Source: Nitrospina sp.
GTDB taxonomy: Bacteria > Nitrospinota > Nitrospinia > Nitrospinales > VA-1
Assembly (NCBI GenBank): GCA_018697205.1
Contig: JABHTG010000052.1
Coordinates: 1 to 42,577, forward strand
Direction of reading: 5' to 3'
DNA: 42,577 nucleotides
Positions 17,540 to 26,738 of this stretch are shown here, in pieces (position 1 is the first letter of the stretch; the number at the start of each line of letters is the position of its first letter). Both the position numbers and the translations under genes were made by a program. Under the pieces are notes generated by a model. That model was given only the letters and a program-made list of their open reading frames with translations, had not been told where the DNA came from and searched no databases.

Positions 17540-17965
17540 ATGAAAGGTAAATTAAAAATTCTTTTCTTATGCACCGGTAACTCTTGCCGAAGTCAAATGG
17601 CTGAAGGTTGGACACACCACCTCAAAAGTAAAACTATTGAACCTTATTCGGCCGGAATCATTGCAAATGGACTCAATCCTCACGCAGTTACCGTAATGAA
17701 AGAAACAGGAATAGATATTTCCCTCTATTCTTCTAAAATTGTCGAGTCTTTAATAGACATTCCTTTTGATCAAGTGATAACTGTGTGTAATCTTGCTAAA
17801 GAATCTTGTCCAGTTTTCCCAAAAAAAATCAAAATTACTCATGTCAGTTTTGATGACCCACCGAGTCTTGCAAAGTCTGCAAAAAGTGAAGAGGAGGCCT
17901 TATCTCACTTTCGCCGCGTGAGAGACCAAATCCGCGCCTTTATAGAAAAATTACCCTTGGAATAA
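17540..17965 (+). CDS. arsC: thioredoxin-coupled arsenate reductase (LMW-PTPase fold)
   Basis: This 141-aa cytosolic enzyme has a low-molecular-weight phosphatase fold. The P-loop CTGNSCRSQMAEG gives C11 and R17 (CX5R). C83 and C90 (VCNLAKESCP) are spaced as the two redox cysteines of the thioredoxin-linked ArsC type, which passes the disulfide from the P-loop Cys to the second and third Cys. The product arsenite would need an efflux pump, but no arsB/acr3 or arsR lies in the window. A phosphotyrosine phosphatase role is less likely given the extra cysteine pair. The gene stands alone, with a 148-base gap to the divergent aminotransferase. Confidence 0.87.
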   Translation: MKGKLKILFLCTGNSCRSQMAEGWTHHLKSKTIEPYSAGIIANGLNPHAVTVMKETGIDISLYSSKIVESLIDIPFDQVITVCNLAKESCPVFPKKIKITHVSFDDPPSLAKSAKSEEEALSHFRRVRDQIRAFIEKLPLE

Positions 17966-18068
17966 TTTAAAAAAGATGTCCTCATTCAACTTTAGAATTA
18001 ATTGATAGTTTGCAATACTAACTCTCCTCCTTTAGGCTCAAAGTAATCAATAAATTTTTAATTCAGAC

Positions 18069-18096
18069 TTGTGGTCATGAATTTATAAACTAAAAT
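18069..18096 (+). promoter_or_regulatory. possible promoter for the metallophosphoesterase gene
   Basis: TTGTGG (18069-18074) and TAAAAT (18091-18096) are 16 bases apart, with the gene start 36 bases downstream. The -35 is imperfect, so this is tentative. Confidence 0.35.
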
Positions 18097-18131
18097 CTTG
18101 CGCTGTTAAAATCATTTAACTGATAATACCT

Positions 18132-19259
18132 ATGAAAAAACTGCTAGGTGAAAACAAAATTCTTATAATTTCGAGTCTATTTTTAGCTTTAGTTTTAATA
18201 TTTTCTACAGTACAGGCTGAGGTAAAACCCGCTATCAACAGTTTTAACAACACCTTACGTGTTGGAGTAGTGGGCGATACTGGCATTGGCGAGCGCGCTT
18301 ATAGTCAGGGTTTTAATGCCGTAGCCAAAGCTCTGAAAAAACATCGTCCCGATTTACTACTACACCTTGGAGACTTCGTTTATCAACCAAAAATTTTTCC
18401 ACAAGCATGTCCAGAGCGATACTTAAATAAAATAAAAAAAACCCTTTCTGATCCTTTTAGGTTCAAATTATTCGTCCCTGGAGACAACGACTTGCCTCCA
18501 AATAAAAAAAAACCCAAAGGATCGGGATGCTGGAAAAAAATTGATGAAATGTCCAGCAACTTTGATTATTACGCAACATCGTCACATGAACCGCGAGCTT
18601 ACGAGGGAACAATGATCGTGGGCAATACTTTTTTTGCTATTCTCAACACATACCCATGGCAAGATCCAAAACTTTGGCTAGCGCCTCGAATTAATAATGC
18701 CAAAAGCCAGGGGTTATGGACTGTTATAGCCTTGCATGAACCACCTATTACCACAGCATGGTATCTTGAAAAACGAGACACCGTTTTAAAACAGCTTACC
18801 CAACTCAAACCTGATCTTATATTCTCAGGTAATCAACATTCATATGAAAGGTTTCATCAAATTAAAGAACCCAAACAAGACGGATCAATTCTCTTTGAGC
18901 TATCTAAATCGGGAAACTATTTAAAAGGAAATGGAACTATCTTTGTGGTGTCAGGAGGTGGTGGTGCTTATTTAAGACCGTTTGCAGATCAACAAGGCTA
19001 TAAAAAAAGAAGCGCACCAAAAGCTGTATTCGACGCGTTAGCTTCGCGCGCTCTTATGAACCATTTCTTGATTCTAGAAATCGGGCAGAAAAAACTGCAG
19101 GTAACAACTTATTTAGTATGCCCAAATACAACTAAGAAGAATACAGGAGAGCCAAGGTGGAAAGCAGACAAGTCAGTATGGGATAAGATTACATTAGAAT
19201 GCAAAGACCAAGAAGCTGGCGTTACCCCTTACGAGCAATTTCAAATTCTAATCAAATAA
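18132..19259 (+). CDS. exported calcineurin-like metallophosphoesterase
   Basis: The protein has 375 aa with a signal peptide (hydrophobic core 10-27, cleavage after VQA at 29), so it is periplasmic or secreted. Metallophosphoesterase motifs run in order: GVVGDTG, LHLGDFVY, VPGDND, ALHEPP and SGNQHSYERF. The usual GNH[DE] is here GDND, and the final GHxHxYER reads GNQHSYER. The GDND form occurs in some acid-phosphatase-like branches, but the loss of the first His of the GHxH motif is notable. A C-terminal beta region (FLILEIGQKKLQVTTYLV) resembles the purple acid phosphatase end. The likely role is periplasmic phosphate release, but no pho gene is adjacent to support this. Confidence 0.8.
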   Translation: MKKLLGENKILIISSLFLALVLIFSTVQAEVKPAINSFNNTLRVGVVGDTGIGERAYSQGFNAVAKALKKHRPDLLLHLGDFVYQPKIFPQACPERYLNKIKKTLSDPFRFKLFVPGDNDLPPNKKKPKGSGCWKKIDEMSSNFDYYATSSHEPRAYEGTMIVGNTFFAILNTYPWQDPKLWLAPRINNAKSQGLWTVIALHEPPITTAWYLEKRDTVLKQLTQLKPDLIFSGNQHSYERFHQIKEPKQDGSILFELSKSGNYLKGNGTIFVVSGGGGAYLRPFADQQGYKKRSAPKAVFDALASRALMNHFLILEIGQKKLQVTTYLVCPNTTKKNTGEPRWKADKSVWDKITLECKDQEAGVTPYEQFQILIK

Positions 19260-19279
19260 AAATAACTACTCGATACTGC

Positions 19280-20236
<957 letters not shown>

Positions 20237-20260
20237 TCAGTTCATAAGTCTATATAGTTT

Positions 20261-20288
20261 TTAATACATAAAAAACTACTAGTTACAA
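20261..20288 (-). promoter_or_regulatory. possible promoter for mdh
   Basis: Read on the minus strand, TTGTAA (20288-20283) and TATTAA (20266-20261) are 16 bases apart, about 40 bases before the mdh ATG. The match is moderate. Confidence 0.3.
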
Positions 20289-20363
20289 GCTTACTGGTAA
20301 ATTGAGGTTAGGTAAATTAGAATATTCCTCCCTGATTTGTCAAGCAATTTTGATGAAACAATA

Positions 20364-23087
20364 ATGATAGCTACAACTATGGACTATACAAACCAAAAAT
20401 ATCCGTTTGGAACTGATTTTAGTGTTTTCTCGCCTATCCCAGATAATCCAGCAGGACTACTAAAATATAAAGCCGCTTTTAAAGAATTAATCAAAACTGA
20501 ACAGAATAAAATCAAAGCATTCCATCGTTCCGGTGCTGGGGGGCGCGAAGTAATCCAAGCGCACACCTCTCTCATCGATTCGGTTCTATGTCACCTAATT
20601 AAAGAACTAGCGGCAACCAGAAAAAAAAATTCTCCCGAAACTCTTTTAGAGGAATTTTCTTTAATTGCAGTAGGTGGGTATGGGCGCGGTGAACTAAACC
20701 CTTGCTCAGATATTGATCTTCTTTTTCTAACTTCAAAAAATATTCGCCGATCAACCGATTTACTTATTCAAGATTTTCTTCCCATCCTATGGGACCTTGG
20801 CCTCGAAGTAGGGTCAAGCTGCCGATCCCTTCAAGAATGCTTACTCTTAGCGGAAAAAGACATCACCGCCAAAACTTCGATGATTGAAACACGCTTTATG
20901 ATCGGAAGCCAAACAAAATATAAAAAATTTTTTCAATCTATAGAAAAAAATTCATTAAGAAAAAATATCAAAGGATTTCTTGACGAAAAATCTAAAGAAA
21001 AGAAACTTCACCATCAAGAGGGCGTTGGACCATCTAGCAACCCAGAACCTAATATCAAAGAGGGTTTAGGTGGGCTGCGAGATTATCACACTGCACTCTG
21101 GGCTGTCGCCATTAGATTCGGATGCCTATCTTTTCGAGAAATACCTCGAAACGATATTATCACTACAGAAGAATTAGAAATATTAAACCTCTCTATTGAC
21201 TTCACTTTACGAGTACGCAACGAACTCCATTATCTAAAAAACAAAAAACAGGACATCCTTACTTATGACCTGCAAAGAGAAGCTAGCACTAATTTAGGGT
21301 ACAAAGAAAAAAACGAAGCGCTCAGGGTTGAAGAATTCATGCGCAACTATTTTGTCCACGCCACTAACATTCATCAATATTCGGAAATTATATTTCAACG
21401 ATGCATCGAAACCAGACGAACCGTAAAAAAGGTCCTTTCTTCATTGGCAAAAAAAAATCTTGGGTATGGATTCCATGCTTCTGGGGGGAACCTAACAATG
21501 GACGAGGAGGGTTCCGACACTCTATTTGAGAAAAACCCAAACCTAATTTTAACTACATTCAAATTGTGTCAAACATATAACCTTATTCCTACTTATCAAA
21601 TCAAACGGTTAATAAAAAAACAAACCCATTCTTTGGATTTAGTACTTGCTCAAAAAAGCACTATTAAAGATTTTATTTTTAACACTCTAAAAAACTTGAA
21701 CTCAGAAAAGTTCCTTCGTCTTATGCAGGAAGTTGGAATCTTGGGTGTGATTTTGCCTGAATATGGGCGCGCACACTGCCGAGTTAGCTACGACTTTTAC
21801 CATCACTATACAGCTGATGAACATTCTCTGCGTATGATTCGCTTTCTCGAAGAGCTTGAAAATAAACCAAATGGCTTTAAGCAATTCTCTAAAACCTACA
21901 AGCGCTTAAACTCTAAAGTTTTGCTCAAATTGTCGACCCTTATTCAACCAATCAGAGATAAAAAAAAATTAGCCCCTGCAGAAAAAAATTTAAAACATAT
22001 TTCATTGGCGACTGTGAACCTCGACTTAAGTGCTGAGGAGTTTAAAACCATAGACTTCCTGGTAAACAATGCTTATTTAATGATAGAAACGGCTCTTCAC
22101 AATGACATACGTCAACCAACAGTAATAGAAGTTTTTGTAAAGAAAATTGGTTCTATCGAAAAGCTTGATTTGCTATATTTGAGAAGTTATGCCGAACTTC
22201 GAGCAGTCGCTCCAGGTACTTTAACCTCATGGAAAAAAGTCCTTCTTTCTGACTTGCATCAGAGATCTCGAGATTATTTTCAACACCCCGAATCTCTTCA
22301 CTCAAAACCTCTCACAACCTGGGTCGAAGCTTACAAAATTCTTCACTGGGAATTTCCTCCAGAAGATTTAGAGTTCCACTTTAATAACATCCCTGAAAAT
22401 TATCTAGAAACCGTTGAAGTTGAAGAAGCTGCGCTTCACATTCGGCTGATAAGATCCTTGAAGGATAAGTCTTTTATATTTAATCATAGCTACAATGAAG
22501 AAGGAAAACTTCACCAGGTTATTCTCTGTTGTCCAATAAAATTTGATGCTTTTAAAATCCTAGTAGGTGCCCTTACTGCTCAAAGTATAAATATATTGGA
22601 AGCTAAAATTTTCATAAGGAAAGACGGCATAATTGTTACAAGCGCTAACATTGAAGAAACCGAAAAGACAATTGCAGGCGACCTAGGAATCTGGAAAAAC
22701 CTCAAGGAAGACCTAGGTAATATTTTTAACGGTCATGACAACTTAGCTAATCTTTTAGCTAAAAGAACTCGGTATATTTCAGAAAAAAAAATAACCGCTG
22801 CAATAACTCCTCAGGTTGAGGTTAACAACTCAGATGACCCCCATTATTCAATTATTCGTGTCGAAGGCCGCGATCATTTAGGGATGCTCTACAAAATATC
22901 AAAAGTTTTCTCTGACTTTGAAGTTAGAATACATAGTGCTAAAATTTCTACCCAAGGAGGACGAGGCATAGACGTTTTCTACGTGTCTCTTCAAAATCAA
23001 AAAATTATTTTTGAAGAACTTATCCACCGTCTCAAAGAAAAAATAATCTCTGCCATGATGATCAAAAACCCTGAAGACCTTGACTAG
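20364..23087 (+). CDS. glnD: GlnD-type PII uridylyltransferase with degenerate HD domain
   Basis: GlnD senses glutamine and adds UMP to PII proteins; its HD domain normally removes it. The nucleotidyltransferase motif GGYGRGELNPCSDIDLLF is intact (coded near 20673-20730). The helical GlnD linker and two C-terminal ACT domains (about 22470-22660 and 22850-23000, with VEGRDHLGMLYKISKVF) are also present. In the HD domain the early ADEHSLRM His is kept. The segment where LLHDIGKGRGGDHS normally sits reads LSTLIQPIRDKKKLAPAE (21921-21982), and a later HH pair reads NN. The metal-binding HD pair is therefore absent. The start is uncertain: ATG 20364 is used, with alternatives TTG 20337 and ATG 20379. 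No ribosome-binding site decides. Confidence 0.9.
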   Translation: MIATTMDYTNQKYPFGTDFSVFSPIPDNPAGLLKYKAAFKELIKTEQNKIKAFHRSGAGGREVIQAHTSLIDSVLCHLIKELAATRKKNSPETLLEEFSLIAVGGYGRGELNPCSDIDLLFLTSKNIRRSTDLLIQDFLPILWDLGLEVGSSCRSLQECLLLAEKDITAKTSMIETRFMIGSQTKYKKFFQSIEKNSLRKNIKGFLDEKSKEKKLHHQEGVGPSSNPEPNIKEGLGGLRDYHTALWAVAIRFGCLSFREIPRNDIITTEELEILNLSIDFTLRVRNELHYLKNKKQDILTYDLQREASTNLGYKEKNEALRVEEFMRNYFVHATNIHQYSEIIFQRCIETRRTVKKVLSSLAKKNLGYGFHASGGNLTMDEEGSDTLFEKNPNLILTTFKLCQTYNLIPTYQIKRLIKKQTHSLDLVLAQKSTIKDFIFNTLKNLNSEKFLRLMQEVGILGVILPEYGRAHCRVSYDFYHHYTADEHSLRMIRFLEELENKPNGFKQFSKTYKRLNSKVLLKLSTLIQPIRDKKKLAPAEKNLKHISLATVNLDLSAEEFKTIDFLVNNAYLMIETALHNDIRQPTVIEVFVKKIGSIEKLDLLYLRSYAELRAVAPGTLTSWKKVLLSDLHQRSRDYFQHPESLHSKPLTTWVEAYKILHWEFPPEDLEFHFNNIPENYLETVEVEEAALHIRLIRSLKDKSFIFNHSYNEEGKLHQVILCCPIKFDAFKILVGALTAQSINILEAKIFIRKDGIIVTSANIEETEKTIAGDLGIWKNLKEDLGNIFNGHDNLANLLAKRTRYISEKKITAAITPQVEVNNSDDPHYSIIRVEGRDHLGMLYKISKVFSDFEVRIHSAKISTQGGRGIDVFYVSLQNQKIIFEELIHRLKEKIISAMMIKNPEDLD

Positions 23088-23098
23088 AAGAATAAATT

Positions 23099-23473
23099 AT
23101 GTCCTCTTCCAAAAAAATTAAAAGAAAAATATTAGGATGTCTGACTCTGGCTTTAACTACAATAGCTTCTAACCACATACCCTCAGCTAGTGAAGCTATT
23201 ATTGGAAAAAAAATTTACCGTGAGCGTTGTGGAGTCTGCCATGGAAATCAAGGTGATGGGAAAACATTTGCAGCTAATGCTCTTTTTCCTCCTCCAAAAA
23301 ACTTCACAACGCGCACTAGTAAAAAAGACCTCACTCGCAAACAAATGATTCTTTCCGTCACAAGAGGGCGACCCAATACTGCTATGATGGCTTGGGAAAA
23401 TATTCTTAGCAAACATGAGATTTATTTAGTCGTTGACTATATTCGACAAGTTTTGATGGGACTACAAAAATAA
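23099..23473 (+). CDS. periplasmic class I c-type cytochrome
   Basis: The protein has 124 aa with a Sec signal peptide (basic start, hydrophobic GCLTLALTTIA, cleavage near residue 30). One heme site, CGVCH, lies at 44-48. The distal ligand is probably M96 or M97 in NTAMMAWEN, and the C-terminal helix HEIYLVVDYIRQVLM is typical of cytochrome c6/c553-like monoheme proteins. The GNQGDGKTFAANALFPPPKNF segment after the heme resembles the small cytochromes of Nitrospira-type and deltaproteobacterial respiratory chains. The gene begins 11 bases after glnD and may be co-transcribed, though the roles are unrelated. The redox partner is unknown. Confidence 0.88.
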   Translation: MSSSKKIKRKILGCLTLALTTIASNHIPSASEAIIGKKIYRERCGVCHGNQGDGKTFAANALFPPPKNFTTRTSKKDLTRKQMILSVTRGRPNTAMMAWENILSKHEIYLVVDYIRQVLMGLQK

Positions 23474-23523
23474 AATTGCAAAAAAATGGAAGAATATTTT
23501 TTTTACAATACCCTCACCAGAGT

Positions 23524-23832
23524 TTACTTATTCAAATTTTTCCCTAATTTTTGCTCAACCGAAGCCATTTTGGATGTCAGCCGGCCTTTTTGTCCCTCTC
23601 GATAATCTATTTTCACGGAACAAGTGATGCGCTTACAATCGGAACTCATTAATTGATAACACTTTTTCACTACACCCATAACCTCGTCCCACTCTCCCTC
23701 AAGAACAGTACCCATAGGGTTGAGACGGTAATCAACTCCACTTTCTGAGATTATATTAAGTGACCTGCTTACATATTTACTTACACTTTCCCCTTTGTCC
23801 ATGGGGGACATACTAAATTCGAGAAGCAACAT
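23524..23832 (-). CDS. MTH1187/YkoF-like thiamine-binding family protein
   Basis: This 102-aa cytoplasmic protein of the MTH1187 (DUF77) family has a ferredoxin-like fold. Typical features are the N-terminal strand LLLEFSMSPM, the GESVSKYVSRSLNII helix, GVDYRLNPMGTVLEGEWDEV and a C-terminal GRLTSKMASVEQKLG. Related proteins bind thiamine or hydroxymethylpyrimidine, and some occur with thiamine transport genes; none is adjacent here. A GGGAG before the ATG supports the start (CTTAGGGAGAGTAAATT). It is a single-gene transcription unit convergent with the cytochrome gene. Confidence 0.85.
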   Translation of the reverse strand: MLLLEFSMSPMDKGESVSKYVSRSLNIISESGVDYRLNPMGTVLEGEWDEVMGVVKKCYQLMSSDCKRITCSVKIDYREGQKGRLTSKMASVEQKLGKNLNK

Positions 23833-24050
23833 AATTTACTCTCCCTAAGGGTTTATCAACTTTTATTAGCTACATTTTTTAATAAAATAAATTCCCTTGC
23901 ATTCCTTTTACTTTAAAAAACACACCTAAAAAAAGATCCTATTCTATAAAAATATTACTTGCATTTTAGACCTAGGATATGAAATCATCAACCATTCCAT
24001 TCGAAATCCAAGCGGGTTATCGAAAATCCAAGTAAAGGCGGTATGGCTCT

Positions 24051-25124
24051 TTGGCCAAGATTCATGACATTCGTAATAGCATAGATCGCATAGATGATCA
24101 TTTGCTCAAGCTGATAAATCAGCGTGGCGAACTCGCAATAAAAATTGGGCACGAAAAGTCTAGGAAAAATAGTTCAAAGCACTTTCATGTCCCACATCGA
24201 GAACACTCGATTATTGAGAGAGTAACTGAAAAAAATAATGGACCATTTACAGACGAATCGCTCAGGTCCGTATTCCGCGAGATTTTCTCTGCTACTCTTG
24301 CCCTTGAAAAACCACTCCGGATAGGTTTTTTAGGTCCTGAAACTACTTTCAGTCATCAGGCCGCAATAAAACAATTCGGACATTCATCTAATTTTATAGC
24401 AAGCCCAAATATTGAATCCATCTTCCGCCAAGTCGAAAAAGACGTATGTGACTATGGAGTTGTTCCTGTTGAAAATTCCATAGAGGGGGTAATCAACTTA
24501 ACTTTAGATTGTTTTGTTGATTCACCTTTATTGATTTGCGATGAAATAAAAAGCACTATTTCGCTTTATTTACTTTCCAAAGCTAAAGATAGAAAAAAAA
24601 TAAAAACTGTTTACTCTCACCCACAGCCATTAGGACAATGCCGACAATGGCTAAACCTTAATCTACCAAATGCGAAGCAAATTCCAACTTCTAGTACTGC
24701 TAGTGCAGCGAAAACGATAATCAAAAAATCAACTTGCGCTGCCATAGCAGGTAAACTTGCTGCAGAAGTATACGATCTAAATATTGTTGAAGAGAACATT
24801 CAAGACAGAGTAGAAAACCATACTCGCTTTCTTGTTATTGGTAAAGATGAGGCAAAAAAGGTAAAGCATAATAAAACCTCAATTATGTTTTCTATTCGAG
24901 ATGAAGCAGGTTCTCTTCTCAAAGTTTTGCAACTATTTGCTCGAAACAAGGTAAATCTAACAAAAATTCAATCCCGTCCACTTAGAGACCGCCCTTGGGA
25001 GTATCTTTTTTATGTAGACCTTGAAGGGCACATCCAAGATTCAGTAATCAAAAAGTCATTGGGAACTCTAGAAAAAATGTCCCTATTTTTAAGGCTATTA
25101 GGTTCTTATCCGAGGAAGGATTGA
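24051..25124 (+). CDS. pheA: chorismate mutase / prephenate dehydratase (P-protein)
   Basis: This bifunctional enzyme of phenylalanine synthesis converts chorismate to prephenate and then to phenylpyruvate. An AroQ-type chorismate mutase domain (residues 1-85) is followed by the prephenate dehydratase domain (about 90-270: LGPETTFSHQAA, VPVENSIEGV, TSSTASAAK, NHTRFLVIG) and a C-terminal ACT domain (about 280-357) with IQSRPLRDRPWEYLFYVD for Phe feedback. The start is a TTG, because the frame is closed by TAA at 24033 and no ATG occurs in the CM helix. A 13-codon reading frame, ATG 24043 to TAG 24084, overlaps this start in another frame. It is first in a pheA-tyrA-cmk series. Confidence 0.92.
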   Translation: MAKIHDIRNSIDRIDDHLLKLINQRGELAIKIGHEKSRKNSSKHFHVPHREHSIIERVTEKNNGPFTDESLRSVFREIFSATLALEKPLRIGFLGPETTFSHQAAIKQFGHSSNFIASPNIESIFRQVEKDVCDYGVVPVENSIEGVINLTLDCFVDSPLLICDEIKSTISLYLLSKAKDRKKIKTVYSHPQPLGQCRQWLNLNLPNAKQIPTSSTASAAKTIIKKSTCAAIAGKLAAEVYDLNIVEENIQDRVENHTRFLVIGKDEAKKVKHNKTSIMFSIRDEAGSLLKVLQLFARNKVNLTKIQSRPLRDRPWEYLFYVDLEGHIQDSVIKKSLGTLEKMSLFLRLLGSYPRKD

Positions 25125-25128
25125 AAAA

Positions 25129-25995
25129 ATGAACCCATTTCACCGAGTATCCATTATTGGTGTTGGCCTTTTAGGAGGCTCCCTTGCTAAGGTAATGAGA
25201 AAACTCGGCCTAGCAAAATCGATAATTGGGTACGGGCGCAACAAAGAAACCCTATATAAAGCTAAAAATCTGAATATCATAGACGACATAGCTCACGATA
25301 TTCAATCGGCTGCAAAGGATGCAGATTTGATTGTTTTTTGTTCTCCGGTTCAAACCATTGGACAATTGGCAGTGGAGATTTCTCCGCATATTAAATCAGG
25401 TTGTTTACTAACTGACGTAGGTTCGACCAAAGAAGAGCTAATTTTAGAAATGGAAAAAATTATCCCAGATAAAGCTTCTTTCGTTGGCGTCCACCCTATC
25501 GCTGGAAGCGAAATGTCTGGATTCCAAGCGTCATCCATTACTTTGTACGATGGTGCCCACTGCATAGTCACTCCAACAGATAAAACCGATCCATCAGCAC
25601 TAAAAAAAATCATTGAACTTTGGGAAACTATTGGAGCAAAAGTCTCCTCAATGAGTCCTAAAGAACATGATTTTATTTTTGGGGCGATCAGCCATTTGCC
25701 ACATGTTTTAATTTTTGCTTTGATGAATACCCTTGGGAGTTTAAAATCCGAAAACCACGATCAAATAACATATTTTGCAGGTAGCGGACTCAGAGATATT
25801 ACTCGTATAGCTAGTAGCGAACCTGTGATGTGGAGAGACATTTGCACCTCAAATAAGGATTCTATTTTATACTGTCTCGACCGGTTTCAGGAAACACTAA
25901 ACCTCCTTAGGTCAGGTATTGAACAAAAAAACGAACTATTACTTACAGAACAATTTAAAAATGCAAACAAGCATCGACTCAATCTTCTTTTATAG
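25129..25995 (+). CDS. tyrA: prephenate dehydrogenase
   Basis: This NAD(P)-dependent enzyme of 288 aa converts prephenate to 4-hydroxyphenylpyruvate for tyrosine. The N-terminal Rossmann motif is IGVGLLGGSLA, followed by LIVFCSPVQT, LTDVGSTKEEL and GVHPIAGSEMSGF, which contains the catalytic His region. SHLPHVLIFAL and GLRDITRIASSEP mark the helical C-terminal dimerisation domain. There is no ACT domain, so feedback control is probably different from that of pheA. It starts four bases after the pheA stop with an AGGAAGGA ribosome-binding site inside the pheA end, so the two are translated together. An arogenate preference cannot be excluded. Confidence 0.93.
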   Translation: MNPFHRVSIIGVGLLGGSLAKVMRKLGLAKSIIGYGRNKETLYKAKNLNIIDDIAHDIQSAAKDADLIVFCSPVQTIGQLAVEISPHIKSGCLLTDVGSTKEELILEMEKIIPDKASFVGVHPIAGSEMSGFQASSITLYDGAHCIVTPTDKTDPSALKKIIELWETIGAKVSSMSPKEHDFIFGAISHLPHVLIFALMNTLGSLKSENHDQITYFAGSGLRDITRIASSEPVMWRDICTSNKDSILYCLDRFQETLNLLRSGIEQKNELLLTEQFKNANKHRLNLLL

Positions 25996-25998
25996 GCT

Positions 25999-26664
25999 AT
26001 GATTATTGCTATAGACGGACCAGCAGGAAGTGGTAAAAGCACTGTTGCAAAGACAGTCGCCGAAAAATTAAACTTTCGATACATAGACACAGGGTCAATG
26101 TATCGATCAGTAGCTTGGAAAAGTTTGCAAAAAAACACAGCTTTTAGGGATGAGGATGCAGTTGCTGACATTGCCTCTAAAGTCAAAATAGAACTTATTC
26201 CTGGTAAAGATGGGCAATTAGTATTCGTCGATGGTAAAAACATTACTGATCAATTGAAAGTGGAAGAAATTAGTCGTGGGGCAGCTATTGTAGCGGCGCA
26301 ACCAATGATCCGAGATATTATGACAACCCAACAACGAAAGCTTGGACAACAAGGCAAGGTTGTAATAGACGGAAGAGATATTGGTACTGTCGTTTTTCCC
26401 CAAGCTGATAAAAAATTTTTTCTAGATGCCGACCCAAAGGAACGAGGACGCCGCCGATTTATTGAACTAAAGGGGAAAGGTCAGTCTGGAAGCACAGATC
26501 TTCCAACGATAATCAAACAGATCATTCAAAGAGATCATGAAGATCGTAGTAGGAAAATAGCCCCTCTCAAACAAGCTAAAGATGCCATACTTATTGACAC
26601 AACCCATCTGAGTGTCGATCAAGTGGTAGAGAAAATAATACAAATCATTACTCCGAGTTCGTAA
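25999..26664 (+). CDS. cmk: cytidylate kinase
   Basis: This 221-aa enzyme phosphorylates CMP and dCMP with ATP. It has the Walker A loop GPAGSGKSTVAK (6-17), then YIDTGSMYRSVAW, the NMP-binding insert that distinguishes bacterial CMP kinases, IDGRDIGTVVFPQAD, and the lid region KERGRRRFIEL with QRDHEDRSRKIAPL. It begins three bases after tyrA, and rpsA follows, an order common in many Gram-negative bacteria. aroA, which often sits between tyrA and cmk, is not here. Confidence 0.94.
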   Translation: MIIAIDGPAGSGKSTVAKTVAEKLNFRYIDTGSMYRSVAWKSLQKNTAFRDEDAVADIASKVKIELIPGKDGQLVFVDGKNITDQLKVEEISRGAAIVAAQPMIRDIMTTQQRKLGQQGKVVIDGRDIGTVVFPQADKKFFLDADPKERGRRRFIELKGKGQSGSTDLPTIIKQIIQRDHEDRSRKIAPLKQAKDAILIDTTHLSVDQVVEKIIQIITPSS

Positions 26665-26738
26665 ATTTTTTAACGATCTCTATTACTAACTTAAGCTTTT
26701 GCTAATGCTTTATTAATTCAAGAAAGAAAATTTTTATC

